A stretch of DNA of 64,000 nucleotides from Paragordius varius (lineage: Eukaryota > Nematomorpha), in NCBI GenBank assembly GCA_964247055.1, contig OZ176059.1:3038001-3102000 (forward strand). The letters run 5' to 3'. The notes under the pieces are model-generated. The model did no database searches and was not told where the DNA came from. It was given only the letters and a program-made list of their open reading frames with translations. The position numbers and the translations under genes are program-made. Within the stretch, counting starts at the first letter, position 1; each line of letters opens with the position of its first letter. Below are positions 1-12,078 of this stretch, in pieces.

Positions 1-519
1 AAAACTAATAGATCGGGGGTTTACCTAGCTAGGCCATGGTTTGTGAATATATATAAATTTGCATATTTTTTTCTTTAATTTTATTTTTAGGTATAGGAGA
101 GTGTGTGTGTATATATAACGACACACCACCTTTTATACCTAGAAAGTTTTAATGTTATAATATGTGTGTTTCCACGAATTTTGCCATATTTTTTAGTCTA
201 ATTATAAATATTATTATTTTGTAGATATGTATAAGCATCATTTGAGGTAAAAGTACACGCATTACGAATCTCTCAAAAATGCGTAAAAATGAATTGGTAA
301 TAAATAATTATTGTGAATCCACCTGATTAAAAGTAACTATGTTATACGTAAAACTTTAAAAATGCCTACCCGTTCCATTAAAAAAATATTTAAGGCCTTT
401 TTGAAAAATCATCCGGTTTCACGTCATCATACCAGTATAAAATTACTAATAGCGCATTTTTAAGTTTTTAGTAAAACAATGTGAATTTCAGGAAATCAAT
501 TATTTATTTTGTTTCAAAA
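1..519. other. A/T-rich DNA, nothing identified
   Basis: No coding match, RNA gene or clear repeat was recognised here. The sequence is A/T-rich with short homopolymer runs. Confidence 0.4.
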
Positions 520-1260
520 TATGGTCCGTCGCCTCTAAATATTTTGCTCATCTTTCAGTTAGCATATGAATGCCGTCCCAGTTATATCTGATTGTCATAT
601 GTGCTCAAGCCGTTTTCCTACGCCTTCTAAATTATTAAAGTGCATCAGTATGTGCCACATTGTTGCACAACTGAATTAGTCAGATGGTGCCAGTCAGGAG
701 AGTTCAGTGGAGGCAAAAAAGTTTATATCTAAGCAAATTTATGGTTTCTTTCACTGGTTTTGCTTTGTGAGACGAAGCATTGCAATGTAACGAATCAGTT
801 TGCCATATTTTATGGCTCATTCCACTTTTTGTTCGGGCATGGTTTTAATTAGTTATTTGTTAGGGATAGGTGATTTATTAACGATTTTACGGGACCAACA
901 AAGTCCATAGCGATTGGGTGCACTGGACACAAAGCATGGTTTTCTTGAGAAAGCGATTTGGTTCGTATAAATGGAATGGCTTAGCGACGTGAAAGTCACT
1001 ATTTTGCTGCTTTGGATTGACAAAATAATGCCATTCCCATCAACGATTCAAATTTAATGCAAAAATGATTTTTTCTCATGACGTTGAAGCAGGATTTCCT
1101 TAGTCACTCTGCGGTTTTTGGATTTGACGTTGATTTAAATTGTATCAAGCCCATTAACCGAGTCTATTTATCTTTCCCATTGCTTATAGACATTTGTTTC
1201 TTTTTTGTGATACGTGCATTTCTTCTACTAATTGCCCTTTGAGTTTCGATTTCATCATCC
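520..1260 (-). mobile_element. Fossil LTR-retroelement integrase region, Ty3/Gypsy-like
   Basis: On the minus strand around 840-960 a short stretch reads like the catalytic-core start of a retroelement integrase (key residues HPIAMDFVGPVKS). It is followed after a gap by a helix-like stretch (INLLRYKLF) of the kind found further along the same domain. The base composition is less A/T-rich than the surroundings. The copy is old and broken many times, and no terminal repeats were found. The family call rests on these short matches and could be another integrase-bearing element. Confidence 0.4.
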
Positions 1261-2461
1261 ACATGAAATCATAAATTTTAAAATTCAAAACCATATTTTG
1301 TTGATAGATAAAGTATGTTCACCACATGTTTCTTCTAGCAAACGATAACTCTCAGCCTTTTTCTTTTTATAAAATGCGTGCCGCAAATGTTCTTTTTCAG
1401 GCATAAATTTTGACAATATACTGTATGATAGAAGTAAGCCACTAGTTGGTAAACTCAAATTGTGGGTGTTTGTAATATAATATTAAATTTAGGGGTCTGT
1501 GTCAAATTAATCGGAAATACTTTTGGCGGACTTCTTAATATAAAAAAAATGGCTTCATTTTTTTTAACAACCTGTAACAATGTAATTGATTATAAAATTA
1601 AGTCGTCCCAACCAAAAAAAAAGTTATTTAATAAAAAATCATAGTTTAAATGTAGTCTTCTAAAAATTTAGTAATTGTTTCTAATATTAAATTTAACTCT
1701 AAAAATTATTATGCAAGGCTGATAGTGAAAATTATTAACCCTTTGTAGACAATAAAATTTGTTTTTGATGGGCCACAGTTGATTTTTGTTAGCAAATCAC
1801 CTTCTTTAAACTACAATCAGTATAGGGACAAAAAATAAAGTGCCATATATTTTAAAGTATGCACATTCATGCTGGACTATTCACATTACAGTTAGTCGAT
1901 TGGCAACACAATAGTGTATGGAAAAAGCAACAAAATGTTAAAATTAACCAGATTTTCTCATCGTTACTTTATTTATTTAACACAAAATTTGCCATATAAC
2001 AGACGCTACTATATCAGTGATTGGCCAACATTAATGTTAATGGATTATCGTAAATGTGGGTATATCATTTAAAAGATGATGACAAAAGCATGATTAATAC
2101 CAAAAATATAAAAACATTTCATTTTTCGCTAATATCCATCAAATTGCATTGTCAAAAATACTCTAACAATCTGGGTATTGATCAAGGAGCTTAATTCTAT
2201 TAAAATTTAATATTCTAAAAATGCTCTATTTCATAATTGGTGTTTTCTTAGCTATCACAATAATATTTAAAATGGTATATTTATATTTAAAAAAATGTTT
2301 GTTTTAAATATAAATGACCATTTTATAACTAAAAGATAAAATCAAGCCCTATGTAAGAGGATGTAAAACCAAAAGGCACTAAACAGTTGCTGGCAATTTT
2401 GCTATTAAAATTATTCAGCCAATTAATATTCTTATTATAACAAATTTTTAGATATTATAGT
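1261..2461. other. A/T-rich DNA, nothing identified
   Basis: No homology or repeat structure was recognised. Short open frames here look like chance frames in A/T-rich sequence. Confidence 0.35.
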
Positions 2462-2690
2462 TACACTAATGGAAATACGGACAAAACGTAAAAACAAAAA
2501 GAAATATTTTTTAAAAAAAACACAACAATACTTTTTTAAGTCTTGTTTTTTACCACATACAAATTCACAGTTATATAATTGAGTGTATTAACAAACAACT
2601 TACCCAAAATAATGAGTTTATTTAAAAAATTAAGGATTCAAAATTATAATTGTAGCTTTAAAAAGATAGTTGTCTTTAAGATTTGTAAGT
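2462..2690. mobile_element. Degenerate palindromic MITE, family M1
   Basis: Contains the M1 terminal signature (ATACGGACAAAACGTAAAAA) at about 2470. Its approximate inverse, ending in AGTTGTCTTTAAG, lies near 2680. M1 is defined by the better copies at 31245 and 41637. The ends are worn, and the right side abuts a GC-richer element. Confidence 0.5.
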
Positions 2691-2691
2691 T

Positions 2692-3610
2692 ATGGCTAGG
2701 GCACCGAAGCTGCATGGACGCGGAACCTGGTTTTGAGATTCCACCAGGAACGGTCCAGTTGGGTTGGAACTAACCCGGTTCTAGTTACACACCCTCAAGA
2801 TTACCCCGGTTCCGGTTTCAAAATCATAAACACCGGTTTTATTTTCGAATTCTTAGGAACTACCGGTTCCATCTCCAAAATATGTGGTTGCTGTATGTTT
2901 TATTTTATTGTCTAAAATAAAACTATTTGTTTGAAATAAATTATTAATTGGGTAGGTAACACTTTCTCTTTTCCATTATATTATAAAATGAAATCGTTAT
3001 TTTGAAATTTGTTTAATTATTTCTAAAAAATCGAACATATGATAACATTTTTTCTCGTATTCGAAATGGAAATACAATGTTGACAATTTTTTCTTATCTT
3101 ACCTTCTACACTTGTAGATAATAACTAACAGCCACAATTTATGTATATTGTTAAATATATTAAGCACATTTACCTTATTAACAAAAAACCATAGATTATA
3201 GCGACTTTAATACGCATAACGTAAATAAATGAGCCACACTATCTATCAGTGGTACTCAAATCGTTGTTTACGGGCTGCATGAACTTAAAACTATTTTTGG
3301 CCACAGATTTTTGAAAAATATACTCTATCAAGCAAGGTTGACTTAGCGGTACGTAAACAACTGACAAGATAGAAAACTTTTTTGAGCTAAATTTTCTATT
3401 CTTCGATCTGAGAAATAACCGTTAAATTTTATTCAGCCCAGTTCGGGTTGCATTTGCTTAAAAACCACCCCGGTTGGTTCCCAAATTTTATTAATCACCA
3501 TTCCATTTTTAAATTCTAAAGAAGCAGGGCGGTTAGGTTCCAACCGTCCAGGAATCGCCCTGGTCTCATTTCCACTTTTTCCGAAGCGGTTCGAAGCTCA
3601 GGTTTAATTT
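2692..3610. repeat. GC-richer degenerate element with CCGGTT motifs
   Basis: Two GC-rich stretches, at 2692-2880 and 3425-3605, stand out from the A/T-rich surroundings. Both carry repeated CCGGTT/AACCGG-type words (for example ACCCGGTTCTAG, CCCCGGTTGGTTCC). The middle is A/T-rich. This looks like the two ends of one worn interspersed element, but no clean terminal inverted repeat or target duplication was found. Open frames across it have no recognisable product. Confidence 0.4.
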
Positions 3611-4019
3611 CTTTTTTACTTCAAATACATTACTGAGCTTATAATTAATTTAAATTTCGAATTAAGCATTTTTTGTAAGTTTATAAATTAGCTCAGGGCC
3701 ATTTACATTTTTATATCAAATAAATAATATAGAATTTATACTTTTAGTAATATAAGAAATATTCTTTAAAATATGTAATTATTTATATCTAATTTTATTT
3801 CGATGAGTTTTTTTAAAGATAATACCGATTAAAGTTTTAGCAGTGGTTCCCTGATTGAGGGCATTGTTTGAGAGGAAGTGATAAACATCTTTTTTGAATA
3901 AAACACAAAACTTTATGTATTAATATAACAATTAATAATAGGAAAACCCGGATTCGTAATGCTCAAAATATTATGATTAACTGTTTAACAAAACATATGG
4001 TGCAAAATCGGATTCATAT

Positions 4020-4050
4020 TTTACGTGTGTTGCGAACTAATATATATATC

Positions 4051-4084
<34 letters not shown>

Positions 4085-4085
4085 T
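4020..4085. repeat. (TA)n microsatellite
   Basis: Nearly uninterrupted TA dinucleotides. The DNA on either side, from about 3611 to 4097, shows nothing else recognisable. Confidence 0.85.
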
Positions 4086-4097
4086 TATGATTTAAAT

Positions 4098-4290
4098 TAT
4101 ACAAATATTTTTCTTAAAAGACAACCATACTATATAAACCGTAAATTTTCAATATTAACCATTACAATTAAATAATATATAATTGATTTGGCTACCAATA
4201 TGGACTCTATTTCATACTTTACGATATAAAACAATAAATTAAATCTAAAAAATAAAAGTATGGTTGTTTTTTGAAAAAAATAGGCCTATT
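4098..4290. mobile_element. M1 MITE, inner part
   Basis: AAAAGACAACCATACT near 4117 and its inverse, AAAGTATGGTTGTTTTTTG, near 4256 are the inner arms of the palindromic M1 element. The outer ends have decayed. 4291-4811 holds nothing else recognisable. Confidence 0.55.
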
Positions 4291-4811
4291 CCAACAAAGC
4301 CGTAACAAAAAGTGAAATGTTTCATTAAAAAAGCTAATCAACCATGTACGTTTTCTTGTTTTACATTAAGCAGGATATGGTAAAACTAGAAGATATAAAA
4401 TTTGCTTACTCTATAAGATAAGCTAAAAAATACCATACGACACCATTAATTCGCGTTTTATTCATAAAACTAATATTAACTATGACTCTCAAAAGTTGTT
4501 TTACACATGATTGAGTATTTATACCCATAAAAACCCTTTTAAGGCTCAACATCCAAAACTGATTTGCTTCTCGTGTTAGATCACCAATGCGGTTATCCAC
4601 TAAACAAATATAAATTTGACTCTAATTATTTCTTGACCAATGAATATATAATGCCGTAAAATAATATTTGACTTTCAATACCCTCTAATTTGGAAATGAC
4701 TGCAACATTGACAGTCAATAACACGCTTTCAAAAATATATGAAAGCTATAATGCGAATGAACATCATAATTATATAAGTTCCGAGATGGGCGCTAATATA
4801 TCATATATATT

Positions 4812-7800
4812 TCATAATTCATCTTTATTATGTGTGAAATTAGTATGCATAAGTGATTTGTCAAAACCCCAAAAAGAGGTTTCCAACCATTTTTGCGTTA
4901 TCATGTTATAATTGTCATCTATATTGTTGGGTATGGTAAAATCTCGTTCCCTCTTAACAAAAGCCGTAAATGATGAAACGCAGTTGCCTATAAAGTGTCG
5001 ACCCCGAGCTAAAATATATAAATCAATCAATGGTTGTAATTGATATGTGTTAACTGTCGCATTTATACCATCCATTTTTTGCGGAATATTTAATTTGGAA
5101 ATTAAGTTTGATATGTTTTTCGTCGTGATTATTTGAATCTAGAATTTTGCATTAATTCAATATATAAAAAATTACATAATGTTAGAAAACAAACAGGTTG
5201 AGCCAATATTATCATACTAAAAATATATTAAGCGAACATCATATATTATCGTTTTTCGCGAACAAGTGTTGCAGTCATTGTCGAATAACAGTGTTTTAGA
5301 AACATGGGAAATAAGTAATATATAAACTTTGTGAAAAAGATATATTAACTACAATACTAATTCCAATATATTTGCCAATAATTGATATTTTGCCATAAGT
5401 AAGTGTATTGAAAAATACCTCGTTGCCCAAGGTCTTTTGAAGATCGCCAAATAAAAAATCATTATCCGATGCAACATAAAAAATCTTTACATCAAACTCC
5501 TTTATTCTTTTGGTTACCTAGTAAGTGTATGAATTAAAATTTAAATTATATATAAAAACTTAATTAATATTTTCTTAAAAGGCAGCTCTGTTTCTTAAAT
5601 TTAATTTTTTAGTAAATAAATTTGGGGTTAATTGGGAAATAGAGATGTAAATTGTGATTACATAATAAAAACTTTTTTAATTAGATTCATAGGGGAAAAA
5701 TCAAGGTTTGGAAAGGATGGATACTTTTTTTTATAAAAAGATCTGATTTTAAAATTGTATGTTTTGTGCGTATAATTCAATGCATATATGGTATGTAAGC
5801 CATTAGGATTAAGTATAATAAACTCATATAACCAAAACTAAAATAATCAAGATTATCTATATAAAAAGCAGTTTTATTTTCAAAAATTAAAGGTTAAATA
5901 TCTTTTAGTCATATGTTCTTTAATATACCATTTCAATAGCAACATTTCTTCGTGGAAACGGAACATTTTTTTGAGCAAAGACAACATTTTGCAAACGCAA
6001 TTTTTTTCAAATGTCTTTGCTAAAAAATGTTGCGTTTGCTTAAAATGTTGCATTTGCTTTAAAAAATTTGTGTTTATTTAGACTTAATCCTATAGCATAG
6101 AATATTCGGTACTTTTTTCCAGTTTTGATTAAATATTATACTAAGCCGTTTTAAAGTATTAAACAGTTGTCATAAACTGTTAAGACGTCCAACACCAAGA
6201 TAGAATAAATAATTATGAAAAAGTTTAGCAATCAGTAAAATGTGTTGTATAAATTGTAATCAGTTTAATCTTAAACAATAATAAACATAAAAAATCTCAA
6301 AACACATAAAAAGTTTAACACAATATATAAAATATTTATTATTAATGATTCTTTTAAGCAATTCTTTCGATTTATAATTATCAAAATAAACCGTTTGTAA
6401 AATAAGCGTCGTATTTGGAAAACACAAATCGTTAGTCAATAAGCCATATTCATTTTTTTCACCCAAACATTGGGGTGATGAAAATAATTGTTTCAATTGT
6501 CCAACATGTTTACATGTCTTGATCTAAAACAGATATTTTTAACGATAAGGTTTTAAAAGGCGTATTATTCATATATTAATCAATATAGTATGCACATTTT
6601 AAAATAGAGTAAAAGTAACAACTTAAAATTAACTATATTTATATAAAGGAGACAATTATTTTTATCCAATATGTTTTTATCAGATAATGTGAAAAGAGAA
6701 ATGGAATCAAATCTACCCCTAATTAAGAGTTTCAAAACGAATGATATCAATAAATCAAGGTAGCTCTGATTTGTTAAAAATTTGTTTTAAATTTTTGTGT
6801 TTTGTTACTAAAATTTTAATTTTTATAGCAAGTTAAAGACTATAAGTATGCAAGTATTTGGTGAAAAACATTGACACTTTTTGTAGCCTTAAGAAAACAA
6901 TCCTGATCTATATTATGTATCCCGCTAAAATCATTTACCCAATCTTGCCCATTACGTAAATGTATGCTGAGATAAGTGAAAGGTTTAAAATTTAAACGAT
7001 AATAGATTTGTTTGACAATATAGCGCATATTTTTGGACCAAACAAGGTGACGTTGAAGTGGTCTATCCCATGTTTTAACTGGAAAAGGTCCTGGGGAACT
7101 TACGAAAGCTAAAACAGGATATTGTGTTGGGGGAAACCGGGTGTCCCATTGCATTTTAATCTTCATAGCTTGCGAGCTTAATGTTAAATTTTTTATATAC
7201 AATATAGCTAGATTGAAAGTACTATTTTGTTTTATTGTAAAATTAATATGTAATGTTAATAACAAAATGTGGCAATTATTAAATCATAAGACACTTGCAT
7301 GAATGCAGTATTGAAAAAAAACTGGCCAATGTCAGATAAATCAATGAAACAAAACTTCTACACGCTAAATCTAAACCAAACAATACTAGGTTATTATTAA
7401 ATATGGAATAATTCAGCAAAAATAATATAAATTTATTATAATATTTCAATTACTACAAGTAATCTTTGTCAAACGTAAAAATAAAATAAAAATATAAATT
7501 AAAATTTAAATTATAAAGTAAAAATATTTAATGAGATATGAAACTAAAAAAACATGTGTGTATTGTTAATAAGAAAAAAATTTGTAATGTTATTAATATT
7601 ATTAAGATCCTTCTTTCTGTTCATTATATTTCCTTCTTTGTTAATATAAAAACTTTCCTTCAATATTCTTTTTGTTCTGTTTTCCTCTGTATCGACAACT
7701 TCGGCATCCCAGTTTATTTTATGTTTACATTTAAAGGCATGATATGATCATATAACATTAAAAGTATCAACCCCTATAACAAATACTTAATCTTGATCCC

Positions 7801-9693
7801 ATCTAAGTAATTAAATATCTTTGATTAGAATAGGCATGCATCTACCCTTAAAAAATGTATGATAAAGCAGAAATACCTACTAGAGATATTTGATGAACCA
7901 TATGCTAAATGGTTTAGTTTTATATCACTCTTTGTATTATAACTCCTTTTTATATAATTTATTTATCACAAAAATCAGGGTTTAGATTATATTTTTTTAT
8001 CCTCATATATATTTTAAAAAATCGATACCCATAATCATCACCTAGGACTAGACATTTTTGGAAAAATAGTAAAACCAAACATGCATACAATAAATATGTG
8101 AATAATTTTTACTGAAAATATATCTAGAATGGAAAACTTACACTGAGTTAAAAAATGGAGCCACAAAATATATTTTTTTAAAGGATACAGGATATTCATG
8201 GTACTTTTGGTTTTGGGGCTTAAGAGAAAAAGTAAGTATTGAATCTTTGAGGTAAATGCTCTCGTGAGTTCTCAAATTTATCGCACATTATATTTGATAA
8301 AATATTTCTAATAAAGCAATATGCTTTATTTCGAAAATCATCTATATATTATATCATATACTATCAAAACAGTAGATTTAAAAAAATTTAACTTTTAGAT
8401 GGCTCCAAGCTCCCAAATTTTTTAAATCCTGACAAGTTAGAAAGGCAAAAATCGAGACTTCGCAATAAAAAATTTTAATATATGCTTAGCAAAAAACATA
8501 TTTTTGAAAAAAATGCATACTTTGTTTAAAAACTAAATTTTTAGAGTTTTGTTGTTAAAGCGTTTTTCATACCATATTTAGCATGATTGAAACGCATAAG
8601 AAAGCTTTTAGATTTTGTATGATTCGATAATGCTGAATATTTTACCTTGTTTTATTATTATCTTAAAATAAATTGGTTTAAAATTCAACCGAATTAAAAG
8701 GCAAACAAACCTTAAAATTTCAATATAATACCCAGTTTCCTCAAAATTTTGCTATAAATTTTTGAGCAAAATATCCATTTTCGGAAAAACTTTTTTTAAT
8801 GTCAAAATTAGCATATGTTAGAATTTTCATCGCGCAATCTCGGCCTTTCGTCTTTATTTTAAAAACTTGCCCGTTTAAAACAGGCCTGAAAATTTGAGAC
8901 TTTCGTAGGCCACATCTAAAATTAAAAAATTTTAAAATTATTGGTTTTAAAATATATGATAGTTTTAGTCATATTTTTTTGTAATGAAGCAATTAGTTTT
9001 CCAAAAAATATATATTTAATCGGAATTTTTTGTTGACGTGTTATTTAAATTCAAAATTAACAAAATTAAATGAATTTAATAGATGTATTAATAATATATG
9101 GCATTTTCTAAGAATAATTTAATTATTTATATTTTTAAAACAATTACTTTTTATTAATGTCCGTGGCCGTATATATCGGCAAATCAGCATAGAATTGACT
9201 CTTAGTAAAATTCACATCATATTTATCCCAAAACTGACTAAATGGACTGCCGTATTTTGCGTTACAGTCGTCTTTTTTAAGATTAGGCAAAAAGTTTCGG
9301 GGACCATAACAAAATACTGTATAATAATAAAAACAAACTATCTCGGTTTTGCCAAAGGACATCAGATTGAGCAAAAAAGTCATTTGCACTAATTACGTCA
9401 ATCGAACCAAAGGCTTTTACGTCAAATACGTATTCAAAATCAATAAATACCTAATAATATTAAAAACTCACTGGTTTATGATTGTACGGACTGAAGTCGA
9501 TCCATGGCATTAAAACTAAAGTACGGTTTAACGCCATAGCTAACGATAAGGTCCCCAAAAATTGATCAACTTGATTGCCAAATCTTCCTATATAATATAT
9601 AAATAACAGATTACCCATACAAGGACAATAAATAACATATTGGGCTAGTAATTTTTGAAAATTTAAAATTAAAAAAAGGCGCCAGTAATTCAT
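4812..9693 (-). CDS. POFUT1: GDP-fucose protein O-fucosyltransferase 1 (8 exons)
   Basis: This ER-lumen enzyme of family GT65 adds O-fucose to Ser/Thr of properly folded EGF repeats, as on Notch. Exons on the minus strand: 9693-9615, 9587-9472, 9450-9339, 9316-9148, 7176-6939, 6523-6392, 5517-5419, 5138-4812. Phases agree throughout and give about 423 residues; fly and human proteins are roughly 390-400. Visible landmarks are a hydrophobic N-terminus, CPCM+GRFGNQ, the conserved NRT glycosylation site, [14 protein letters not shown], the IHLRNGQDW motif with the HxR arginine, [41 protein letters not shown], and a C-terminal KDEL. The start is the ATG at 9693, just upstream of the usual mature N-terminus. 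Introns in order are 27, 21, 22, 1971, 415, 874 and 280 nt; the first three are extraordinarily short. The last exon carries roughly 20 extra N-terminal residues whose splice acceptor is less certain. The neighbours are transposon-rich spacers. Confidence 0.93.
5960..6060. repeat. Foldback hairpin in POFUT1 intron 6
   Basis: GCAAAGACAACATTTTGCAA at about 5977 is followed after a short loop by its near inverse, TTTGCTAAAAAATGTTGCG. A third partial copy (AAATGTTGCATTTGC) follows. This is a small snapback inverted duplication inside the 874 nt intron. Confidence 0.6.
8165..8990. mobile_element. Foldback element, family M4, in POFUT1 intron 4
   Basis: The left arm (about 8350-8480, with GGCTCCAAGCTCCCAAATTT and AAATCGAGACTTCGC) is approximately the inverse of the right arm (about 8800-8965, with GCGCAATCTCGGCCTTTCG and GTAGGCCACATC). 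A second copy lies at 18240-18970. Arms are diverged and no target duplication was resolved, so the superfamily is unknown. Confidence 0.55.
9317..9338 (-). other. 22 nt micro-intron of POFUT1 (intron 3)
   Basis: Minus-strand GTTTGT...ATTATACAG. It splits an Asp-Ile junction: the upstream frame reads DVLWQNRD and the downstream frame FCYGPRNF. Removing exactly 22 nt joins the two different frames into a W-x5-FCY stretch of the kind seen in insect POFUT1. Without removal the upstream frame runs on out of register. Confidence 0.85.
9451..9471 (-). other. 21 nt micro-intron of POFUT1 (intron 2)
   Basis: Minus-strand GTGAGTTTTTAATATTATTAG, phase 0. The donor GTGAGT matches the animal consensus. 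The unspliced frame meets a TAA inside the segment, so splicing is needed for the NHKP-VFIDFEY continuation. Confidence 0.85.
9588..9614 (-). other. 27 nt micro-intron or 9-residue insertion in POFUT1
   Basis: Minus-strand GTAATC...TATATAG lies inside the near-invariant CPCMGRFGNQ motif that forms part of the GDP-fucose site. Removal restores the motif exactly in phase 1. The segment has a multiple-of-three length and no stop, so retention would add nine residues ([13 protein letters not shown]). Conservation of the motif and the two other micro-introns close by favour an intron. Confidence 0.78.
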
Positions 9694-11319
9694 ATGACCT
9701 AATAATTATTACAACACAACCAAAATCGTTAACGTTTTATTACTTTTTTATTTTTTGTAAACGATTATGAATCCAAATTTTGAAGCTATAGAAATATTTA
9801 ATCGAATACTTATTGCGTTCTAAACCGTTTTAAGTATGCTGCTTTTAGCATAAAGTACTCGATGACATTCAATTCTAAAGAAGAGTTAATTTCTGAGAAA
9901 TTTTGACAAATCCAGCATATAAAAATGTTATCGCGATTTTGTATTTTATCCATTTAGATTGCCGGAAAAATTTGCTTTTTGCTTATTAACTCACATTTTC
10001 ATTTTTCTGCAGTCATTAACTATGTACCCCCTATCTTAAACTATTTTTTAAAAAATTGGTTAAAATTTAATTATCGCAATTCTCTATTAAATAGATTGTA
10101 CTTTTCAGTTTTCCAGCTTTTAAAATATTAGTTGGGATAACATGCAATTGAAATTAACAACTGATGAAAACAATATGCATCAAAATTATGATAAATCTAA
10201 TTGTATATCTTTAAAATTTATTTTTGTTTTACAATCGTATTATTACTAATATAACAGTCTAACACTTTGTTACCTTTAGGAGTGGTTTTATATCCCAGAG
10301 AGATTTAAAATTTGAACTAAAATGTATTATAGGTATTAGGCCGAACCGAATTTAAAAAATGTTTTTTTAGTCTTTCAGGCGCATTATAAAACAATTTTTT
10401 TAAATGTAATAAAAATTCTCATCTCAAACTTTTTCAACGCCATTTCAATTTGAGCAACAGATTCTGGAAGTAGATTATTAAAAAATGCAATAGCAAAAAG
10501 AGTATTTATATTTCCGATGCTGCCTTCTGTATATCAAAAGGTCTTTAATTAAATTTATTATCTATAGATTGAATAGTATAAATATATTTATCCAAATTAA
10601 GCTAATGGGAATTTCATATTTTTTGAATTTTGCTGGTTTTTTCAGTATTCGCATTTGTGAATTGCGGCGTTACTTGGTTATGAAACAGTGAGAAGCATAT
10701 GAGGAAAATGGAACAAAAAAAAAGAAAATATTCCAAAAAATACAAATTTTTTGAGGGACTTAAAAACATACATAGCCTTTATTATATACACCAACTCTTT
10801 GGTATGTTATATATAAGTCATAAACTTATATAATAATAACATATGGAGTTTTTACAAATAATTATGTTATAACGTATTTCGACAATGTCATAAAATTTAC
10901 GAATTTTTGTTTTTGCGGTATTAAATTTGTTGATACATTAAAATAATTTTATGTTTTTTTCTTAAAAATATAGGTTTTATATAATATATATGTTTTATCG
11001 TGTTTGCTCAACAACTTTAAAAAATATATACAAAAATCTATTTCTACTCAAAAATGAAAAAATGGAATATTTTCATTTTGGGGCGCATTTTCGCCCCTAA
11101 ACTTTTGGGGTCTCCTTTTGCAAGTGATTTCTTATTAATCTAGATAAAACTCATGTTCGTTTATTTATTTACCCCCCTTTTTTGCGCACAGTGTAAACTA
11201 AAAATTTTTTAAAAAACATACATTTTTCAAAATTTTATTTTTGAAAAGTTTTGTTATAGCCTACTGCATACTATTTCAAAGCATGATGGAAACGGTATAA
11301 CCTCTCAATAACATATATA
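9694..11319. other. A/T-rich spacer upstream of POFUT1
   Basis: No gene recognised. A fragment around 11200-11300 resembles the middle of the M4 foldback element (TACATTTTTCAAAATTTT, then GCATACTATTTCAAAGCATG). The rest shows nothing. Confidence 0.4.
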
Positions 11320-11870
11320 AAATATTAAACAACACCAGAAAGGTACAAGATGAAAAATCTGTAGTTTACAAAGTCAAATGTAATGATTGTGAGGATGTTT
11401 ATATTGGACAGAAAAAAGGGGTATAAATACTCGAATAAAAGAACACAAAGCGGCAGAAAGAAGAAACAAAGTAAATGTGTCGGCACTTGCATATCATGCA
11501 CACAAGTACAGACACAAAATTGATTGGGAAAACGTTGAGATCATAGATAACGAAAAAAATGACACTAGAAGAGTATTAAAAGAAAGTTACTACAGTAGCG
11601 TATGCAGTAAAAGATTGTTAGTCCAAAATAATCTTAATGAACACAAAACAGGGGGATATTATGGATATGTTTATGAATAGGACTGAATGATAATTAATAT
11701 ATGAGAATTGTCCCCCTGTTTTGTGTTCATTAAGATTATTTTGCACTAACAATCTTTTACTGCATACGCTACTGTATATAAATAAGGAAGATAAATTGAT
11801 TAACAGACAAAAAGAAATTAATCGTGTAAACCCAGTAACGGATTTCTTCATAAATAGATACACATCCTTA
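11320..11870 (+). mobile_element. Penelope-like retroelement 3' fragment (GIY-YIG)
   Basis: Around 11360-11600 the plus strand reads like the C-terminal GIY-YIG endonuclease of Penelope-like elements: VYKVKCNDCEDVYIGQ, then TRIKEHKAA, SALAYHAHK and HKIDWENVEIID. It is followed by a sequence turned back on itself. Only the end of the element is present, it is broken, and no reverse transcriptase part was seen. Its GC content is higher than the surroundings, which suggests moderate age. Confidence 0.8.
11592..11776. repeat. Inverted repeat at the Penelope fragment end
   Basis: Arms of about 65 nt, at 11592-11657 and 11710-11776, are near-perfect inverses (AACACAAAACAGGGGG against CCCCCTGTTTTGTGTT). 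The loop is about 50 nt. Penelope copies often carry inverted end pieces, which is the likely origin. Confidence 0.85.
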
Positions 11871-12078
11871 TTTTTATTAAATATTTTATAATTTTATTTT
11901 GTATCTTTATTTTAAATTTAATTTTATCTTAATCCAAAGAAGTTAGATGAATCTAACGAAAATTCATTAATAAATTTATTATTAATTTGCTGATATTACA
12001 TTATATCATTCTAAAACGATATAATGCTATTAAGGCTCGTTATCTGTAATAAGATTTAATAATGGTGATTATTACTAA

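Noticed and set aside
4690-4911. Plus-strand open frame of 73 codons
   Set aside because: It overlaps the last POFUT1 exon on the other strand, which has clear homology.
9144-9693. POFUT1 start region as a frameshifted pseudogene
   Set aside because: Every break coincides with a 21-27 nt GT...AG segment, and removing these segments restores the conserved motifs and matching phases.
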